From contig CP034986.1 of NCBI GenBank assembly GCA_004026145.2, positions 13,441,804 to 13,505,803 of the forward strand: 64,000 nucleotides of DNA. The letters are read 5' to 3'. The notes below the pieces were generated by a model. The model saw nothing but the letters and a program-made list of their open reading frames with translations, did not search any database and was not told where the DNA came from. Position numbers and translations under genes: made by a program. The DNA comes from Takifugu bimaculatus. Its lineage: Eukaryota > Chordata > Actinopteri > Tetraodontiformes > Tetraodontidae. Every line of letters starts with the position of its first letter. Position 1 is the stretch's first letter. Below are positions 46,901 through 60,805 of the stretch, piece after piece.

Positions 46901-47195
46901 CATCAAATGCCTTCTGCCTTCTCTGCTAATGCCCCAAACATCTGGAACACTCTTCTGTTAAGTCTCCAGCTAAACTCACTCATCCTCTTCAGTACATAAA
47001 ATCATTACTCACTAATTTTCTGTCCTCTGTTTGTAGTTTTTCATTCTCTTCCCATATTTTGTTTTCTGCATACCATCTGCATTTTATTGGTTTTGCTTTG
47101 CACGCTTGTCACCGCTCGCCTGCACTGTAAATGAGACTGGCCTCAGTGTACTCACGAGTTTAAATAAAGGTGAAGAATGAATGAACGCCTTACAA
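46901..47195 (+). mobile_element. L2-type LINE, 3' end remnant
   Basis: Translation of 46911-46990 gives PSAFSANAPNIWNTLLLSLQ, the usual C-terminal phrase of L2/CR1-like LINE reverse transcriptase polyproteins, then an early stop. The 3' flank reads CTGTAAATGAGACTGGCCTC, TTTAAATAAAGGTGAAGAATG and GAATGAATGA, which is the typical tail of fish L2 elements. Only about 290 bases remain; the rest of the element is absent. Plus orientation. Inactive. Confidence 0.75.
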
Positions 47196-49640
47196 AATGA
47201 CAATGGAGTTTTGGATTTCCTACAAGAACTACCAGTCTGAGTCCTGTTTCCAGGCTAATACATGACTTGTAGCTTTGTTGAGAAGCCAGGATCTATAAGT
47301 GCTGTGTCATTTGGAGCAGATCTCTGTTAATCAACCAGTACAGTAGAACGAATAAACACAAATGAAATACAGGAACCATAGTGGGGCTTCTAGACAAATG
47401 ACTGGTTCTGCAACACACATTTTAACCTGTCAGGGTGTTAAAAGCACAGTTGGATTTAATAACAGTAATCGTGGTTCAATTTGTTGTCAAGACCTCACTT
47501 TTATTTAAATGTCAAAACAGAAAGGGAAAACTGTAAACCAGCTGATTTTAGCATCAGACTACTGTACGTACCCTTCTCTTTTTGGAATCTAGCTGGGACC
47601 CGCTGAGGATCTTCATCGGTCACCAATGAGCGCTCTCCACAGGACTGGAGCTACATACACTGAATTATTGAACACAGCAGTGTCCCTAAGGTGAGGCGGT
47701 GCATGGAAGTCTTCAGTTTCCCCATCTGACAAAGAGGAAGGCGCGGTGAAACATGGAGGGGTGCTTACAAGCCATCCGTCACGGTCCCTCCCCGGTCACA
47801 CGGAGGTGGGATTGCATTTCCGGCCAGGGGGATTTGCCGTGTCGGGCAGGGGGATGTCAGGGACTGAGCAATACTTGCGCAAGGTGGTGTGATGAGAGAA
47901 CCTGTGATTGCTTTTTGAGTATTTTAATGGGGTGCCAGAAAGCGTCTGCGGCGTATGCGGTGGCATTAATACGCAATAGGTGTACAATCGCGGCTATTTC
48001 TGTGTCAACACCACGAGTGTGGAGACGGGTAAGTCATGTGTCTGCTCCGTGAGGTGCCCGCCTGACCCAGCGCACCAACAGTAATACCATCAGAGGGCTC
48101 CGACTTTATTACAATACATGATACGGTGATCGTGGTGCTGCATATGAAACACGATAACAAGCCACAGCCTTTGATTTACCTGCCAGGGAGAGCGGTGCCG
48201 GAATCGTGCTGTCGGTGAGAGCTGAGGAGAAATCAGCTGCTAAATCTGGGCTCTAATGGCGCCGGTGAGCTGGCGTTATTACATCAGATAGGCTCGCTGT
48301 AGAGGGAGGACTTCTTATCGTCCTTAATGTGCTGACAAAAACGAAGTCGGCTGATCTGAAGCGATATCAAAGCCAGTCCTGTTTTTCCACGACGCAAAAT
48401 TATTTGGCTGTTTTGTTCAGAACGGAAAGGTTTTGACGCTGACAGCTAAACATCTATTTCAAAATGGAAAACGCGGCATTTAATGTACCACCTGAGTATT
48501 GGCGCCGGCATCGGACAATTTAACCAAACAACTCAATGACAGACGAATATGATTATATGTTTCGAACTGTCGAAGAAAATCATCCAATGTTTAAATTTGC
48601 CTTTCTCTGACAAAAAAGGGAAATAAAAAGGTGTGGAGGGGGTTGTGAGCCAACAGGCATAAATATAACTACAGCTGATATACAATCAATCATAAAGGCA
48701 CAGCCACCAGGAAGATGAGAAAAAACATTCAGTGCTTAACGCGGTGCTAATTTACTGTGCCTGCTTCAGCATTTACAGCTCTTCTGGTTTTCTATTTCTG
48801 TCGTGCTTCATGACAGCACCACCCACTCCTCTGCCCAAACAGATGCAGGCATCTCACCTATGCACACTTCCCGCAGTGAACACGAACACAGAGAAAAACC
48901 TACTGACATACGCGGACACCTTTCCCCTCCCCCGCCGTCTCCAAGGTCCCCTGTGAGCGGTTGCATCAGCAGCAGCGGGGGGGCCTCTGGCTGTTGCTAC
49001 AGTGCAAAACATCCCAGTAGCCCCCAGCGGGCTTCACCGACCGGCTTCGCCTGCGCTTACCACGCAACGCGCCGCCACGACCCAGCCGGCTGCCTTCCAC
49101 AGGTGTTGACAGAAGACAGGAGGAGGAGAAAGAGAAACTCTTCCATCCGACAACGGTCCACGAAGCAGCTGGAGGGCCGCGCCTGACTAAATCGAATCAT
49201 TAATTTTATTTTAATTTGCTGAGGCAGCCTGACACAGAATCACCACTTTGCGCTTGGTGGTTCTCCATTTATTCCTCAAATACAATAAAAATTGCAGCAG
49301 AAGTGATGCGGTCGGCATTAAAGACAGCAGAGGATTGTGCTCGCTCCATTAACCACCTCTCAGAACTGACTCGCAAGTCTTGATTGACAGGGGACGGAGG
49401 TGTGCGCAGTCAGACCCTCAGAAAGGCCGCTGGGTACGTTCTCCCAGCCTCTAGGCCTCCTCAGCGACCTTACTGACTTTCACTGCATCTGCCTTTCTAT
49501 CAGATTTTCCTTATTTTAGAATATTAGCCCTGGAGAGCTAATGCAACATTCATCCGGTGTATCGCCTGAAAAAAAAAATCCCCTGAAAGTGGACGATCGC
49601 GGCACGAGTGTGGACCTGGAATTGCTGTTGGCTTGTTTGT
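47196..49640. other. Gene-free block, part 8
   Basis: No coding exon is recognised. The patch at 49190-49330 (ATCATTAATTTTATTTTAAT, CACTTTGCGC) and that at 48240-48300 look like non-coding conserved DNA. The open frames near 48.8-49.2 kb are Ser/Pro/Arg-rich and not protein-like. Confidence 0.4.
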
Positions 49641-49770
49641 ACAGCTGAGTGGAAGATAGCTATCATTACATGCGCGCGCTCTCATGTTCTCCGACTGGGT
49701 ATGCATGCCCGCCGCGATAGCTATCGGTTTGTGTTTGCTCTCCTGTTTGTTCGATCGCTATCGCCGCGTT
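49641..49770. promoter_or_regulatory. Cluster of GATA-type palindromes
   Basis: The 10-base palindrome GATAGCTATC occurs exactly twice, at 49655-49664 and 49716-49725. A near copy GATCGCTATC lies at 49753-49762. Each holds two inverted GATA cores. Binding is inferred from the motif. Confidence 0.35.
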
Positions 49771-52565
49771 TATTTATGCGCTTTTCCACGCGGCAGCCAA
49801 GGCAGGCGGGTAAACATCGGCGGCCGCTTCGTCTTCTTCTCCAGTTTCAGATATGGTCTATCATCTTGTTGACTTCGCCATCGCTGCTAGATTGCATTTC
49901 AACAAGCGCAGATCATCTCGTGCCGTTCCTGGCATCCACGAGCAGACAGTCCGTCACCAGTGCCGCCGCCAATCTTATTAAATGGAAGCACAGAGGCTGC
50001 GGTGCAGAATGAAAACTAAACAGGCTTCCATAGTCTGGAGTTTAATAATATTTGCAGGAGGGGGGCTGGTTTTGTGAGAGCTCCTCGGGAGAGTTTTAGC
50101 TGAGAAAGGGGAGCACGCCTGTCGGGCTAATGTGCCATCAACGCCGGGGCTGACGTGGCAAAGACCGTAAAGATAACATCTGGAGCCGCAGCGATGCTGT
50201 TAGCGAGGATGTTGGTGAGCTTCTGGAGATAATCTATGTGCGGCAGAGACAGGAGCGAGAGCCGTAACATTATTCAAACATGGGTGAGGAAATGAAAATG
50301 GCAGCCAAGAAAAGGCAAAGTGCATCCTTTATTGATTCATCCTCAGATGCAGAAGAGGCCCATTTGATAACTTCTTATCAAAAGGCTTCAGGCTAATGCA
50401 TGCTTGCAACTAGCCTAGCATCCTTTGGAGCCACTCTGTTTTAAAGAAGAGGCCAAGCTCTGCGCTCCAGATCCGTCTGCTTCATCCCCCATCTGTCTTC
50501 TCTGCTCAGCGCCCATCACTCCTCCATCTTATCTCCTTTTCTCTTCGCCCACCCCCGCCTCTTCCACTCTTACCTTTCTATCTCATCTCTTTTTCTTTCC
50601 TCTTCCTCTTTGAAAAGCCTGTTGCTGATCCATCAGGCTGCTACTGGAGTGCGTTCCCACTCCTTTCTCACAGCCAGTAAAGTCTGTCTCTGAGGACGAG
50701 GCAGTGCTAGAAGGTCTAGTCGACTCCAGCAGGAGACCGGTCTGTTATTAATTACTCCCCAATTCCTCATCTGTTCTCCGTCTGCAGAGAGAAGTAATTA
50801 CGTCTCTCCCCGTTTCTCCCCTCAGAAATGACAGCGATAACTAGAAACGTAAATTACTCCTGCTGATGAGACAATCACCGAGCAAGAGAAAAGAAGCTAG
50901 AGATTTTTCACCTCCTTCTGAGCTTCAGCCACCAGGGTAATATCGCCCTTTAGTTTGGGATGTTTTCCCCTTTCACATCGGCTGGGCGTTTCCAATTTCC
51001 ACCTTGCAAAAAATAGTTGATGGGTTAAGAGAGATTGCCAAAATAAATTAAAGATTTTTTTTTTTTTTTTTTGCTGAATAGAAGTCTGCCCAATCACAAG
51101 GCGGGTTCCAGCTCCAATCAGCACTTTGCAGCTGGAGAGCAGCAGTGATGGAAGAGCAACATTAGCACCGGATCCTCATTTGACACTGAAAACAGAAGAA
51201 AAGAATGAGAGGGGGAAACGTCCCAACGCTCCTGCATTCAACTGAAGTAGAAAAGCCAAAATATTTTGGATTCCAAGGACTTTATTTCCACAGAGATTTT
51301 GACATGTTACATGTGACAATGTTACAAAGCATTTTAAAGGTGGCATTAACGGTCCTAACGACAGCAACGGAGGAGTTTCGACATTTGCAGATAACAACTG
51401 TACTGAATTAAAAAGCTCTTTAGATATGTTTCCAACCTGAAAGAATCCAGGCTGAATTGGAGACCTCATCTCCTCTTAAAGAACATTGTGGGTTAATGTA
51501 CTTTCAGGGTCGCTCGGTTGTTCGGCGGAAAACGAGCCATCGTTAAAGAAATTTACTGGATTTTACCTGAGTCTCCCCTGCCTCGACAGGTCAAAATCTC
51601 TGCCATAAAAAAAAGGAAAAAAAGAAAAAGGTTTGCTGAAGCGGTTCCATTTCAGCTCTGGGTCGAGTGTAAAGCCGAAGCACCTGTAAGGCATAACAAT
51701 TTATATCCTCCATTTCCCAAATTGCTCCGCTTATTAATTTTTATATTTGCTAGTCTGGCTTGTTTTGAGGCGCAGATTTTTTTTTTTAAACAATCAGGCA
51801 GCATGGGTGGAACAATTGTGTCATCGCACAGGGAAATGGACAAAAGATTTCAGCAAATTCAGGGACTATCTTTCTAAAATGAAATGTGTGCTTCAGTCCA
51901 AACCTCTCCAGCGTCCCCGCTCCCCCCCTGCCATCGGAAACAGCAGCTATTGCTGTTCTCTATATTGTGTTTCAGCACCTGTCAAGTGCTTATTGATTGG
52001 CTGCAGTGGATTAGCGCGGCTGTGTTGCTGCAGAGCGCAAGAGCGCAGCGTATAAATACGTTATATGTGAGAGTTCACGCGTGTAGGCCCGAGATAGGCT
52101 GGGGGTCCACGGCCTGTCGCCTAATCTGCAGCTCTCCCACTTCATCTTTTCCCACGTCTTCTGCCTCCAATCACCCTTCTCGAACTTCTGCCTGGCCACG
52201 ATGGTTTAGATCCTAATAGTCTTTTCACAGCTGCCGGCTAATGTCGCCGCGGGGGAATGTAAGGGGGTCATAATGAGAGAATCCCATCCCATATGCAGGA
52301 GGATATGAGGGGGAATTTGTCTGCTTCAATGGCGGCAGGAGCAATCTTTACTGCCGACTACTTCCGACGAGAAGATCACGGGAAGGGAAAAAAAGAAAAA
52401 CACTGCATATTCAGGATTATGGCGAAGGAGCCCATTGGAAGTCTAATGGACTAGTCACATCAAATAGACTTGGTAGGACCACGCTCAGATGAGGGAGCGT
52501 GTACCGTCACCCGCACAGAAAAAAGAACCTATTACCACACAGGACTGGGCCATTACTCTCAGTGC

Positions 52566-52609
<44 letters not shown>

Positions 52610-53400
52610 CCAGTCACAGAGGGGTATTGGACAGGACCGTCTTATCAGATAATCACCACAGGACAAAGGCCTCTGCACTGGTTTTGGAGTGGACGTGTTG
52701 ATGTGGCATTTGCTTCTCCACGGTTCTCGGAAGCATCTTCTGGGAAGCTCCACCTTTTTTCCACTGGTAATTCAAACTAAGAACATCATGATATTATTTC
52801 TTTTTTTTTTTGCTTTCCATTAAATTGTCCCCAATAAACACCCTTGGAAAAGAATGCACTCCATTTTTAAGCTCTTTCCTGAAATCCACAATTGATCATT
52901 TCTTGGTAATCTCATCTCAGCTCTTTTTTCTAAATTGAATCTTTAGCCTTCAAATTCCTTTCTTTTTAAATATCTCATTTTCAAAGGAAATGGCCCCACT
53001 GTCAAACAGGCCCTAATGAAGCAGCAGATGCTCCAGAAGACATCTCTCCCCCCATTTAAAGAAAAAGCTGAATTTGTGACTCTATCTGGAAGTCACTTAA
53101 CTGGAACACGTGCCGTTCAGGGAGACGGAGGTAATGTGGCTTTACTGGTGCAGATTCAAAGGTGACAGCAAGCAAATGTCGGCTCCTCTCGTGGGGGGAA
53201 CCATTTTCATGAGTAAGATAAAGTTTTTCAAAGTTCTGAGTGGATGTTCTTCCCACAGCATCATTCCGTGCTGCCGGTTTAAACACATTTATCTATGCCA
53301 AGTCACTCGACCCTGCCGGGAGGAGGGATACGTGCTTGCTACAGCACACAGTCTGCCCGCTACCTCTGATCCTCCTCACCAGTCATACTGCGCAAGTCAT
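49771..53400. other. Gene-free block, part 9
   Basis: No gene is recognised. Poly-T runs at 51057-51072, 51777-51787 and 52800-52811, and a (GT)n at 52567-52608. The patch 52230-52480 (GCTAATGTCGCCGCGGG, CCCATATGCAGGAGGATATG) is unique and looks regulatory. Confidence 0.4.
52567..52608. repeat. (GT)n microsatellite
   Basis: About 20 uninterrupted GT dinucleotides. Confidence 0.95.
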
Positions 53401-53470
53401 CCTTGATTAACCCCTGCTGAATGACTCTAATTAGAGCCAATTAGCCGAGACCGAATGAGATGCTCTCCAC
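53401..53470. promoter_or_regulatory. Candidate homeodomain-site element
   Basis: TCTAATTAGA, a perfect 10-base palindrome with paired TAAT cores, at 53426-53435. It is followed within three bases by CCAATTAG at 53438-53445. This is the arrangement expected for dimeric homeodomain binding. Function is inferred. Confidence 0.33.
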
Positions 53471-56400
53471 GCAGATGAAGGCAATGGAGAGGCATGAGGA
53501 AGGATGGAAGGATGGCGCGAGGTCGAAGCAGAAGTATGAAGAGCCGGAGATGATTGAGGGATGGAGGTGCTCGGGTGGGGAGAGAGCCGGGATGTAGTGG
53601 AAGGCTGGGATGGCTGAGAGGAATAATGATGGGATGAAAGAGAAAAAGGTTTGGAAGCTTAATAAGCCGCGCATGTTGGATGAGTCTCCAGCTGCTCCTG
53701 CGTCCAGTCGGCAGGGATGAAAAAAGGCAAATTTAAAAGAAGAGAAGAGGCAACGTCATTATTAATGAGGTACGTATGTGAAACACCCGAATCCTGAAAG
53801 AGAATAAATCGCCACCCACAATGGCGGAGTTCTTCCAAAACCCAACTACTCTCCTCAATGGGAAACATCCTTCTCGACTCGAGTCATGTGTCTACTTGTG
53901 ATTTTGTTTTCTCGCAGCCTTTTGGCCTGTGTGTTTACCCATCCAGCCTGCCAGGGCCCTTCAAGGCCTACCTGCCAATGCCGCCGCCCCCCCAGACCTC
54001 CGCTGCTATCAACCAGCAGCAGGGTTGGAGAGGCCAGACAGAAGAGCCACTCAGGCTGCACGGTGATTGCTTCAGTCTATCATGAGCCAGAAGACTTCTA
54101 TTATTGCAGATGGATGATGGGTCTGGCTAGCTGCCGGCCTGGCAGAGCAGGCTCATTTCAGAGCGGTTTGAAGTGCAGGCCTCACTGTACTGAGGCGGGC
54201 GGGAGGGGGACAACAAATCGAATGGGAGGATTTGGTGAATCGGTGTTGAAATAATGGAGGAGAAATGGTTGTAATGAGGAGATATAGCAGCGCCAAGGCT
54301 ATCATGCGCAGAGGAAAAGGCGGTTAATGTGGATGGCCTCTATGTCCAACAGCAATTTACACGCTAATGGAAAGTGCCTTTCGCTCAATAAATAGACGCC
54401 CCGCTCTGAGCATGAGGGCTTTGTTTACACTGACCAACCCAAAACCGACGTGATGAATATGTTTCCCTGAAATTGAAAAGTGCGCCATTTTCGCCATTCT
54501 GAGGTAAATAGAACGGCGTATGGCGGGAGGCTCCTCGCAGCTGCAGCCATGCCCCTCTCGCATCCTCCGCGTTTGTGGCCAATTTAATTACCTCGACATA
54601 TTTCTACCGTTAACCTGCGTCTGGTTCGTTGTCGGTCGCTCCCTTTGTGCCTGACCCCAGGTTACATTTCTCTGATCTTGACTCGCTGGACTCTGTGACC
54701 TGCAACCTGAATCGATACCGTAAAGGGAATTTGAAGTATCTGGCTACATGGCCTCTGCACTTGGGAGATTGGAGGAGTACAGAGGAAATGGAACCCCGTG
54801 CGGTTTATATACGGTATTGATCATCATATCCAGAGGTTGAAAATAGTGTTCTGATGTAAAAGCTGCAGGGTCAGGCTTCCATCATGAGCTCGCTGCCAAA
54901 CATCATCGAAAGGACGAACCATCGAGGAGAAATTGTCCCAACTTTTGCCGCAAAAACCTGGACAGGTGTTCTGATCTTTGATCCCCCCCCCCCTCTCCGA
55001 CTTTGCTCATCCCATTCGCGCAGCCGACACTTTGAACCTCGGCAGCGGCGGCACGGCGGCTGCTGTCACCTGTTAATGTCACCGGCCATGATGTGAGGAT
55101 GCTTTCCCTTGAAACGACGCCACAGCGCTCCATCATTTCCATTTAGGCAAAACAAAGTCAGACAGCGAACCGGCCTAGAGAGGCGAGCGGCAGCACTTTC
55201 GTCTGCAAATCATTCCGTTAACGCCTTTGAAGTGGCAACACGCCTCAGGAAAATATAACAAGAAGCTCCCGGTATTTTGGATGAAAGGGGTGTCAGCTTT
55301 GTGTAAACTTTTGACCTCTATGAGGTGGAGATCAGTGGCGGTTTGGGCCGGCTGCTGCTCCAGATGGTGCCATGGCGTGAGATAAATGATGTAAGTTTTC
55401 CTTTCCTCTGTGGGAGGAACGTGGAAGAAAACTCGCACTGGGTAAATTTAAATTAACCCGTATTAGTAGAAAAATACACATATGCAGCACCAACCAAGAA
55501 TGGGCTGATTCACTGAAAGACACATTCCGAAAAGATTCCCACATGTCAAAACATGTCAAACACATAACACATAGTGAGAATCAATAAACCATCCATATTT
55601 CTTGTTAAAAAATTACGTTTGGAAGCCACGAGCCTCCTGCACAACTGGACTGTATGGGCCATATCCAGTAAAAGCACACCAGCATACTGCTAGCAAAAGT
55701 GTTGGATTATCGAAGACCCTTAATAAGAAGTGATACATTTTGCTAAAAGCTTGGAAAAAGACTGTCAATTGAGCATTGTCAGCAATTAAATCCTAGCTCC
55801 TCGAGGGCTAAGAGTGATATTTAGCAATTGCAGATTCCCCGTGAGCATTGTTTCCTAACATGTCGGCCTACTCATTGAATTTAGCTGGAAACCTGTGAAT
55901 CTAGTGCATGCTAAGCCCTTACACCGATCACTGATGCGGTGGGCGTGCTGTCAATATTGGCCCATTCACTGTGAGTGAGCAAATCTCCGCTTGACATGGC
56001 CAGCCATGCGAGTAATAGCTAGGATTAAGATAGGAAGGTACACACATGAATATACAAAGCACAGTATGGTGCAGGCGGCTCTGAGGCAGCAGCCGGGGGA
56101 AATTACCGTGGCCTCAGATGTGCACCGTGCATAGAAATGAGATTGACTGGGACATGAAAAGGCGCATTCATCACCAGCGACCCTGATGACGAATGACACT
56201 TTTACATTTTGATGCCTTTGTGAATCTATCAAGGTAAGTTGTACAATTTTGTGTAAACAAAAAAACAACAGAAAACGGTGCAGCATGACTAAATGTCCCA
56301 ATGAAACATCACATTTGTGCACCTGCAGGAAATGTAAATGTCTCCTTTTGCCACGAACAAGGTCAGCTGCTCATAAAGCCACCGTTGCCATAGCGCCCTA

Positions 56401-57465
56401 CAATAGAGGTGTATTAGTCCTGACCTCAATCCTCCCGTTTTATGTGAAATCACTTTCTGATACACATCCTCATGCAAACTTATTTGCAGATATAGTTGCA
56501 CTCAATTTAATTTTCTATTCAAATACACGTGGATGTGTTATTAACTACAACCCTATGACATTAGGTTTGTCACCTGAGGAAAACATCCATTTCTCCATAT
56601 TTTTTGCCTCTTTATCTCTCAGAAATTTGAGTATTACCAAAAGGAAAACCTTGGCATTGCAAAAACAGACCGAACTCATGTTGTTTTGAAGCACGCATCA
56701 GAGGATTTCACATTACAGACGCGTAAACTGAGGCTCCGGATCGACTGTTTCTAAAGATAGCGTGGCGGTGAAAGCCGGACATCCGATACGGCTTCAACAA
56801 CAGCAGCCCTGCCTCCAGTTCGGGGTGATTTGGGGCCTTTTTAATGGCGCTTGGTCAACATTTGTTTGTCATCTCACAGTTAGCGGCAGAAGCTGTTGAG
56901 GCCAGACGCAGATGTGAGTTGGTGACAGAGGTGGAGGTGGGCGCTGATGGGGATTTGGCCCTGCTTGTTCCCCTTTTTGTCTGCTCCTCCTCGGTTCGCT
57001 CGTCGGGTTGTTTGTGTACAGATGGGCCCTCCCGACTCCCGCTCATCACGGCCTAATTGGCACTTAACAGCTGCCCCTCACAACCTCCTCTCTCCATGTT
57101 TCCGCTCGTCGTTTCCTCGCGTAGGAAGTAGCAGCGGCACATCAAACCTGATCCAGCTGAGAGGGCACTTTCCTCTCCACCTTTCCGTCTCCATTCACCC
57201 TGTTGTCTCTCGCTCCTTTTCCCCTTGCAGCTATCGCGCTCAGAGAAGCAGTTTGCACCCCAGACAGCCCCAAGCGCTCATTATCGCTCCTCTCCGTCAG
57301 CCTGTCGCTCTGAAGTCCACCCCTCCTCCTCCCTCACCCGTAGCCCACCTCCATCTCCGTCCTCTCCCCTGGCAGCATGAAGAAGACATCAGGATATTGA
57401 GGTTCAGCTTCCAGGCTCTCAGCCAAAAAAGACAGTGCATACGGCAGACATATGGCCACGCATTC
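53471..57465. other. Gene-free block, part 10
   Basis: No coding exon is recognised. The patch 54230-54600 (GCAATTTACACGCTAATGG, CGGTTAATGTGG) looks like conserved non-coding sequence. A C-run lies near 54983. The remaining open frames are short and contradictory. The longest (plus, 56947-57549) is Pro/Ser/Arg-rich with no domain. Confidence 0.4.
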
Positions 57466-57500
57466 AAAATCTTATCTTTATTTAACCAGACCCATCAATC
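57466..57500 (-). repeat. Possible decayed LINE tail
   Basis: TTATCTTTATTTAACCAG is the reverse complement of the CTGGTTAAATAAAGG phrase found at the 3' end of many fish L2 elements. The sequence next to it no longer matches well, so this is only a hint. Confidence 0.25.
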
Positions 57501-60000
57501 AAATGCACATTTCCTCTTCGGCGCCGGTGGACAGGCAGAAGCTACATAGGAGGACAGGTGCTGGAGGAAAATTAGTATGTTTTTGTTTTCCGGATCCGTA
57601 AAGGTTATCACAAGAGCCCACCTGCAGCAATGCAAACTGGCGGAAAATGCGTCGTATTCGTGTAAAGGTTGTGCTCAAACACATCAGGGCATGCGGACAG
57701 CAGATTACACCAAATGAAGGAAAATGAAGCAAAGCAGTCAAGGTCCCTCAGTTCCAGGACACTAATGGATCCATGGGCAGATCCTGGAGTGTTTTTCCTG
57801 CAAACAGTTGCTATATTTAATGCAAATCAACCTATTTTACATCTTTATGGTATCATTTCCAAATGATTAATGTTTCAAATAGCTGAAAGAGATCCAAATG
57901 CATAAGCTGCCCGAAAACCCTTAAAAATACTCTTGGTTGGTTAAAAACAACACCTTTTTCATCCCCTCGCAGCCTTAAAATTGCTAAATTTAAATAGGGA
58001 TGAAGCACGGCCGATACCAAGGCCCTTGCTTAAAGTATAGGGACTCGTAATGGTTCGCAATCCCAGCCAGTGGACACTCAGGGCACAAACAACCTGATGT
58101 TGAGCAGTACTTGTTGCCAGAAGATGGCATTGCAACAGTGTGACACCATGGCCAATCATAGCGCCACCTCCTGTTTAGAAAAACAACTCTGCTCCCATCA
58201 CGACAACTTCGCCAGTTTGGGCGTTGCGGAACGGAAAACTGGAAAATTGAAGGCACAAGAGGTGGTATGAAGAGTAGCTTGCTTTTGGCTTTCGACCCAT
58301 CTCATCTTTTGTCATCTGTACGATCAGCTTTGATCCCTGATCCTTGTTTATTTAAAAGGTGACAAGACAATTTCATAAAACACAATTTCACAAGGTTAAA
58401 AAAAAGTCAGAATTTAAGGCTGGTTTTCTTCTGCAGTCCCCTGCCATGATGTTAAAAGCACTAAAATATGCTGTTGAACTTTTTGCAGATGCTCCGGTTG
58501 CTATTATGGATGGCTCATTTTTAACCAGCCTCATTTAGTCATTTACAATTTTTTTACTACATTTTTGTTTTGATGTTGCTGCCAGCTTATGATTCAACAT
58601 TCACAGAAAAACTACACATTTAAACCAATAAGACATGAGTGAAAAACCAAAGCAAGTTTTTGCTGTGCTTATGTTTTGAGCTCTGCCTCTATGTGATGGA
58701 CAATAAATCTTTGAATTTTGAAAACCTCATATCCAAAAAGCATGTCAGCAGTGAAGAATGTGCATTATACTTTTTTTGAGAAAAGGAATTTAATCATATT
58801 AAAGGAATTTAATTAGAGTTAGTGGTGATTGACGTTAAATCGGTCATTCAGTTTAGGACAAAAATTGTCAAACATTGGCAAAAAAGGCTTTAGAATAATT
58901 GTTTGTTATTCAAAAGTACACAGGTGCATGGAGTAAATAAACAATTATTGAAATACACATATTGCTCCCTCTTGCGATTGTTATCGGTTTATTTAATCTC
59001 AGTAATTGGTGATGGTTCCTGATCCTGTTGAACTTAGTTCATTTAATTAGTAGTAAGTTGCTAAAACACCTCGGGGTGGAACACAAGATTTCTTACATAT
59101 ATAAATACATATATCGAAGGTCTCGGTGAGCGAGTCGTCGTTCTCTGTCTGAAATTAGCGGTATCGAACATGCCTATGTTTAAAGAATATGTGATTGTTC
59201 ACTGAGCACCAGCGCTGTCACTGCTGGTTAGTTAGAAACTAGCATCACTAAGTTGAGCAATCAGTACGCTTTCACGCACAATTACTTTGATTTATCCTTT
59301 TAGCTCCACAAATCCATTTAATTTGAGTACTGCTTCGCTCCATAAACAGTCATGGCAGGAAAGGCTGTTCATTTTCTGAAGTGCTGCATTGGCCTGATCA
59401 TCTGGATGTGAGAAATTAGCTCCATGGCTGGAATATTGTGGGTTTGGTTCCATTCAAACACCTTTTTGATGTTAGACATTAAATAACCGATTGTTAAAGT
59501 TTGACCACGTGCTGATTGTTTCAAATGGGATTTTCATCATCTGAAGGTTTTATAGGAACGCGTCACATGTTCACGAGAGACTTTGAACTACTCACCTGCA
59601 ATTTTTGGTCGAGGTCTGAAAACCATGAAAGCTAACGTCCCATTAAGAACGAATGTTATGACAGTTTAACCCCGCCAATGTCAGCTAACCATATTAGCAT
59701 TCCCACGCGGGCGAAGGCTGCGAGTTGGAATAGAAATGGGCTGGTTCAGTGAGCAGAGGGAATCGGGGTCCCATTTGTCTTCCTGTTTAAATACACTGGT
59801 TAACTCCTGCCAACAGGGAGGCCATTCAGCAAAAGGCCAAGGGCATCTGTCATGTGTTCAGCACATTGATGTTGTCCCCTTCCATCTTACCCCTCAACTA
59901 TTTCCCTCCATCATTTCCCTTCCTGACGCTCATCGCAGCTTTTCCCGTCAGCCCTGCTATTCCTCCATTTCCTGTCTTCCTCTGCCCCGCTCCTCTTTTG
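57501..60000. other. Gene-free block, part 11
   Basis: AT-rich unique DNA. GTGATGGACAATAAATCTTTG near 58695 resembles the end of a retroposed transcript or LINE. No gene is seen. Confidence 0.4.
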
Positions 60001-60190
60001 ATGAAAAGGGGGGGAATATGCAGGGAACTGACATGATTAGCAGCCTCATATCCGCATGATGGATGGCGCCTGCTACATTATTAATATAGTAAAAGCACCA
60101 ACTGCCAGGTAAGAGCAATGTCAGCATCCACAATATAACGCTGCGTGCCTGTAGATAATGACCAGCACTTTTTTTATAATCCATGATCCG
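60001..60190. promoter_or_regulatory. Candidate conserved non-coding element
   Basis: Unique stretch with GACATGATTAGCAGCC, GCATGATGGATGGCGCC and CATTATTAATATAG. Dense in homeodomain-like cores and about 2.3 kb upstream of the klf7 start codon. Inferred from texture only. Confidence 0.28.
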
Positions 60191-60750
60191 TATGGGATGG
60201 ACTAGTTGGCTGAAGGTCTCCACTGAGACTCAGCTTTCAGTTTCCAGAATTATGGGAAGAAATCAGCAGCAAAGCATCTCTGCAACCCAAACAGTTAATT
60301 TTTTAACATACATGAAATCATTTCGACTCCTCCTGCGAGCTGCCGCTGGTGCCGAATCAGAGTGGCGGACATGCTGGAGCCCCCAGTGGTCAGCAGACGT
60401 GCTCGGAACATGTGATCCCATTATCTGATAATAAGAAGAGAACGCCAGCTCATTGGTTGTTAGCGAGCTCCTGAGTTGGGGCCCCTCTGTGTTCAACGAG
60501 CAGGTTTCTTCCAAGCCGTTTCAAAAACACACGCTAATTTGCTCCCTCTGCCTGTCTCGCCAAAGACAAAAAAAATAAAAAATAAAAGCTGGAGCCGCTT
60601 CTGGCTGAGACTCGTCCAGAGCGCCACATAAAAAATGCATTAAAAAAACAGGAATTATCTCTTAAATATTTCACACTTCAGTCAGGCGTGCAGAGATCGG
60701 TCAGGACGCAGCCCCTGTTGTTTTTCTTCTTCTGATGTCATCTGACCAAA

Positions 60751-60784
<34 letters not shown>

Positions 60785-60805
60785 ACACACACACACACAC
60801 ACACA
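60751..60805. repeat. Compound (CT)n(CA)n microsatellite
   Basis: CT repeat running into CA repeat with one CC interruption. Confidence 0.94.

Noticed and set aside
49608..50012. 134-codon plus-strand open frame
   Set aside because: No family resemblance, and the region looks regulatory (GATA palindromes).
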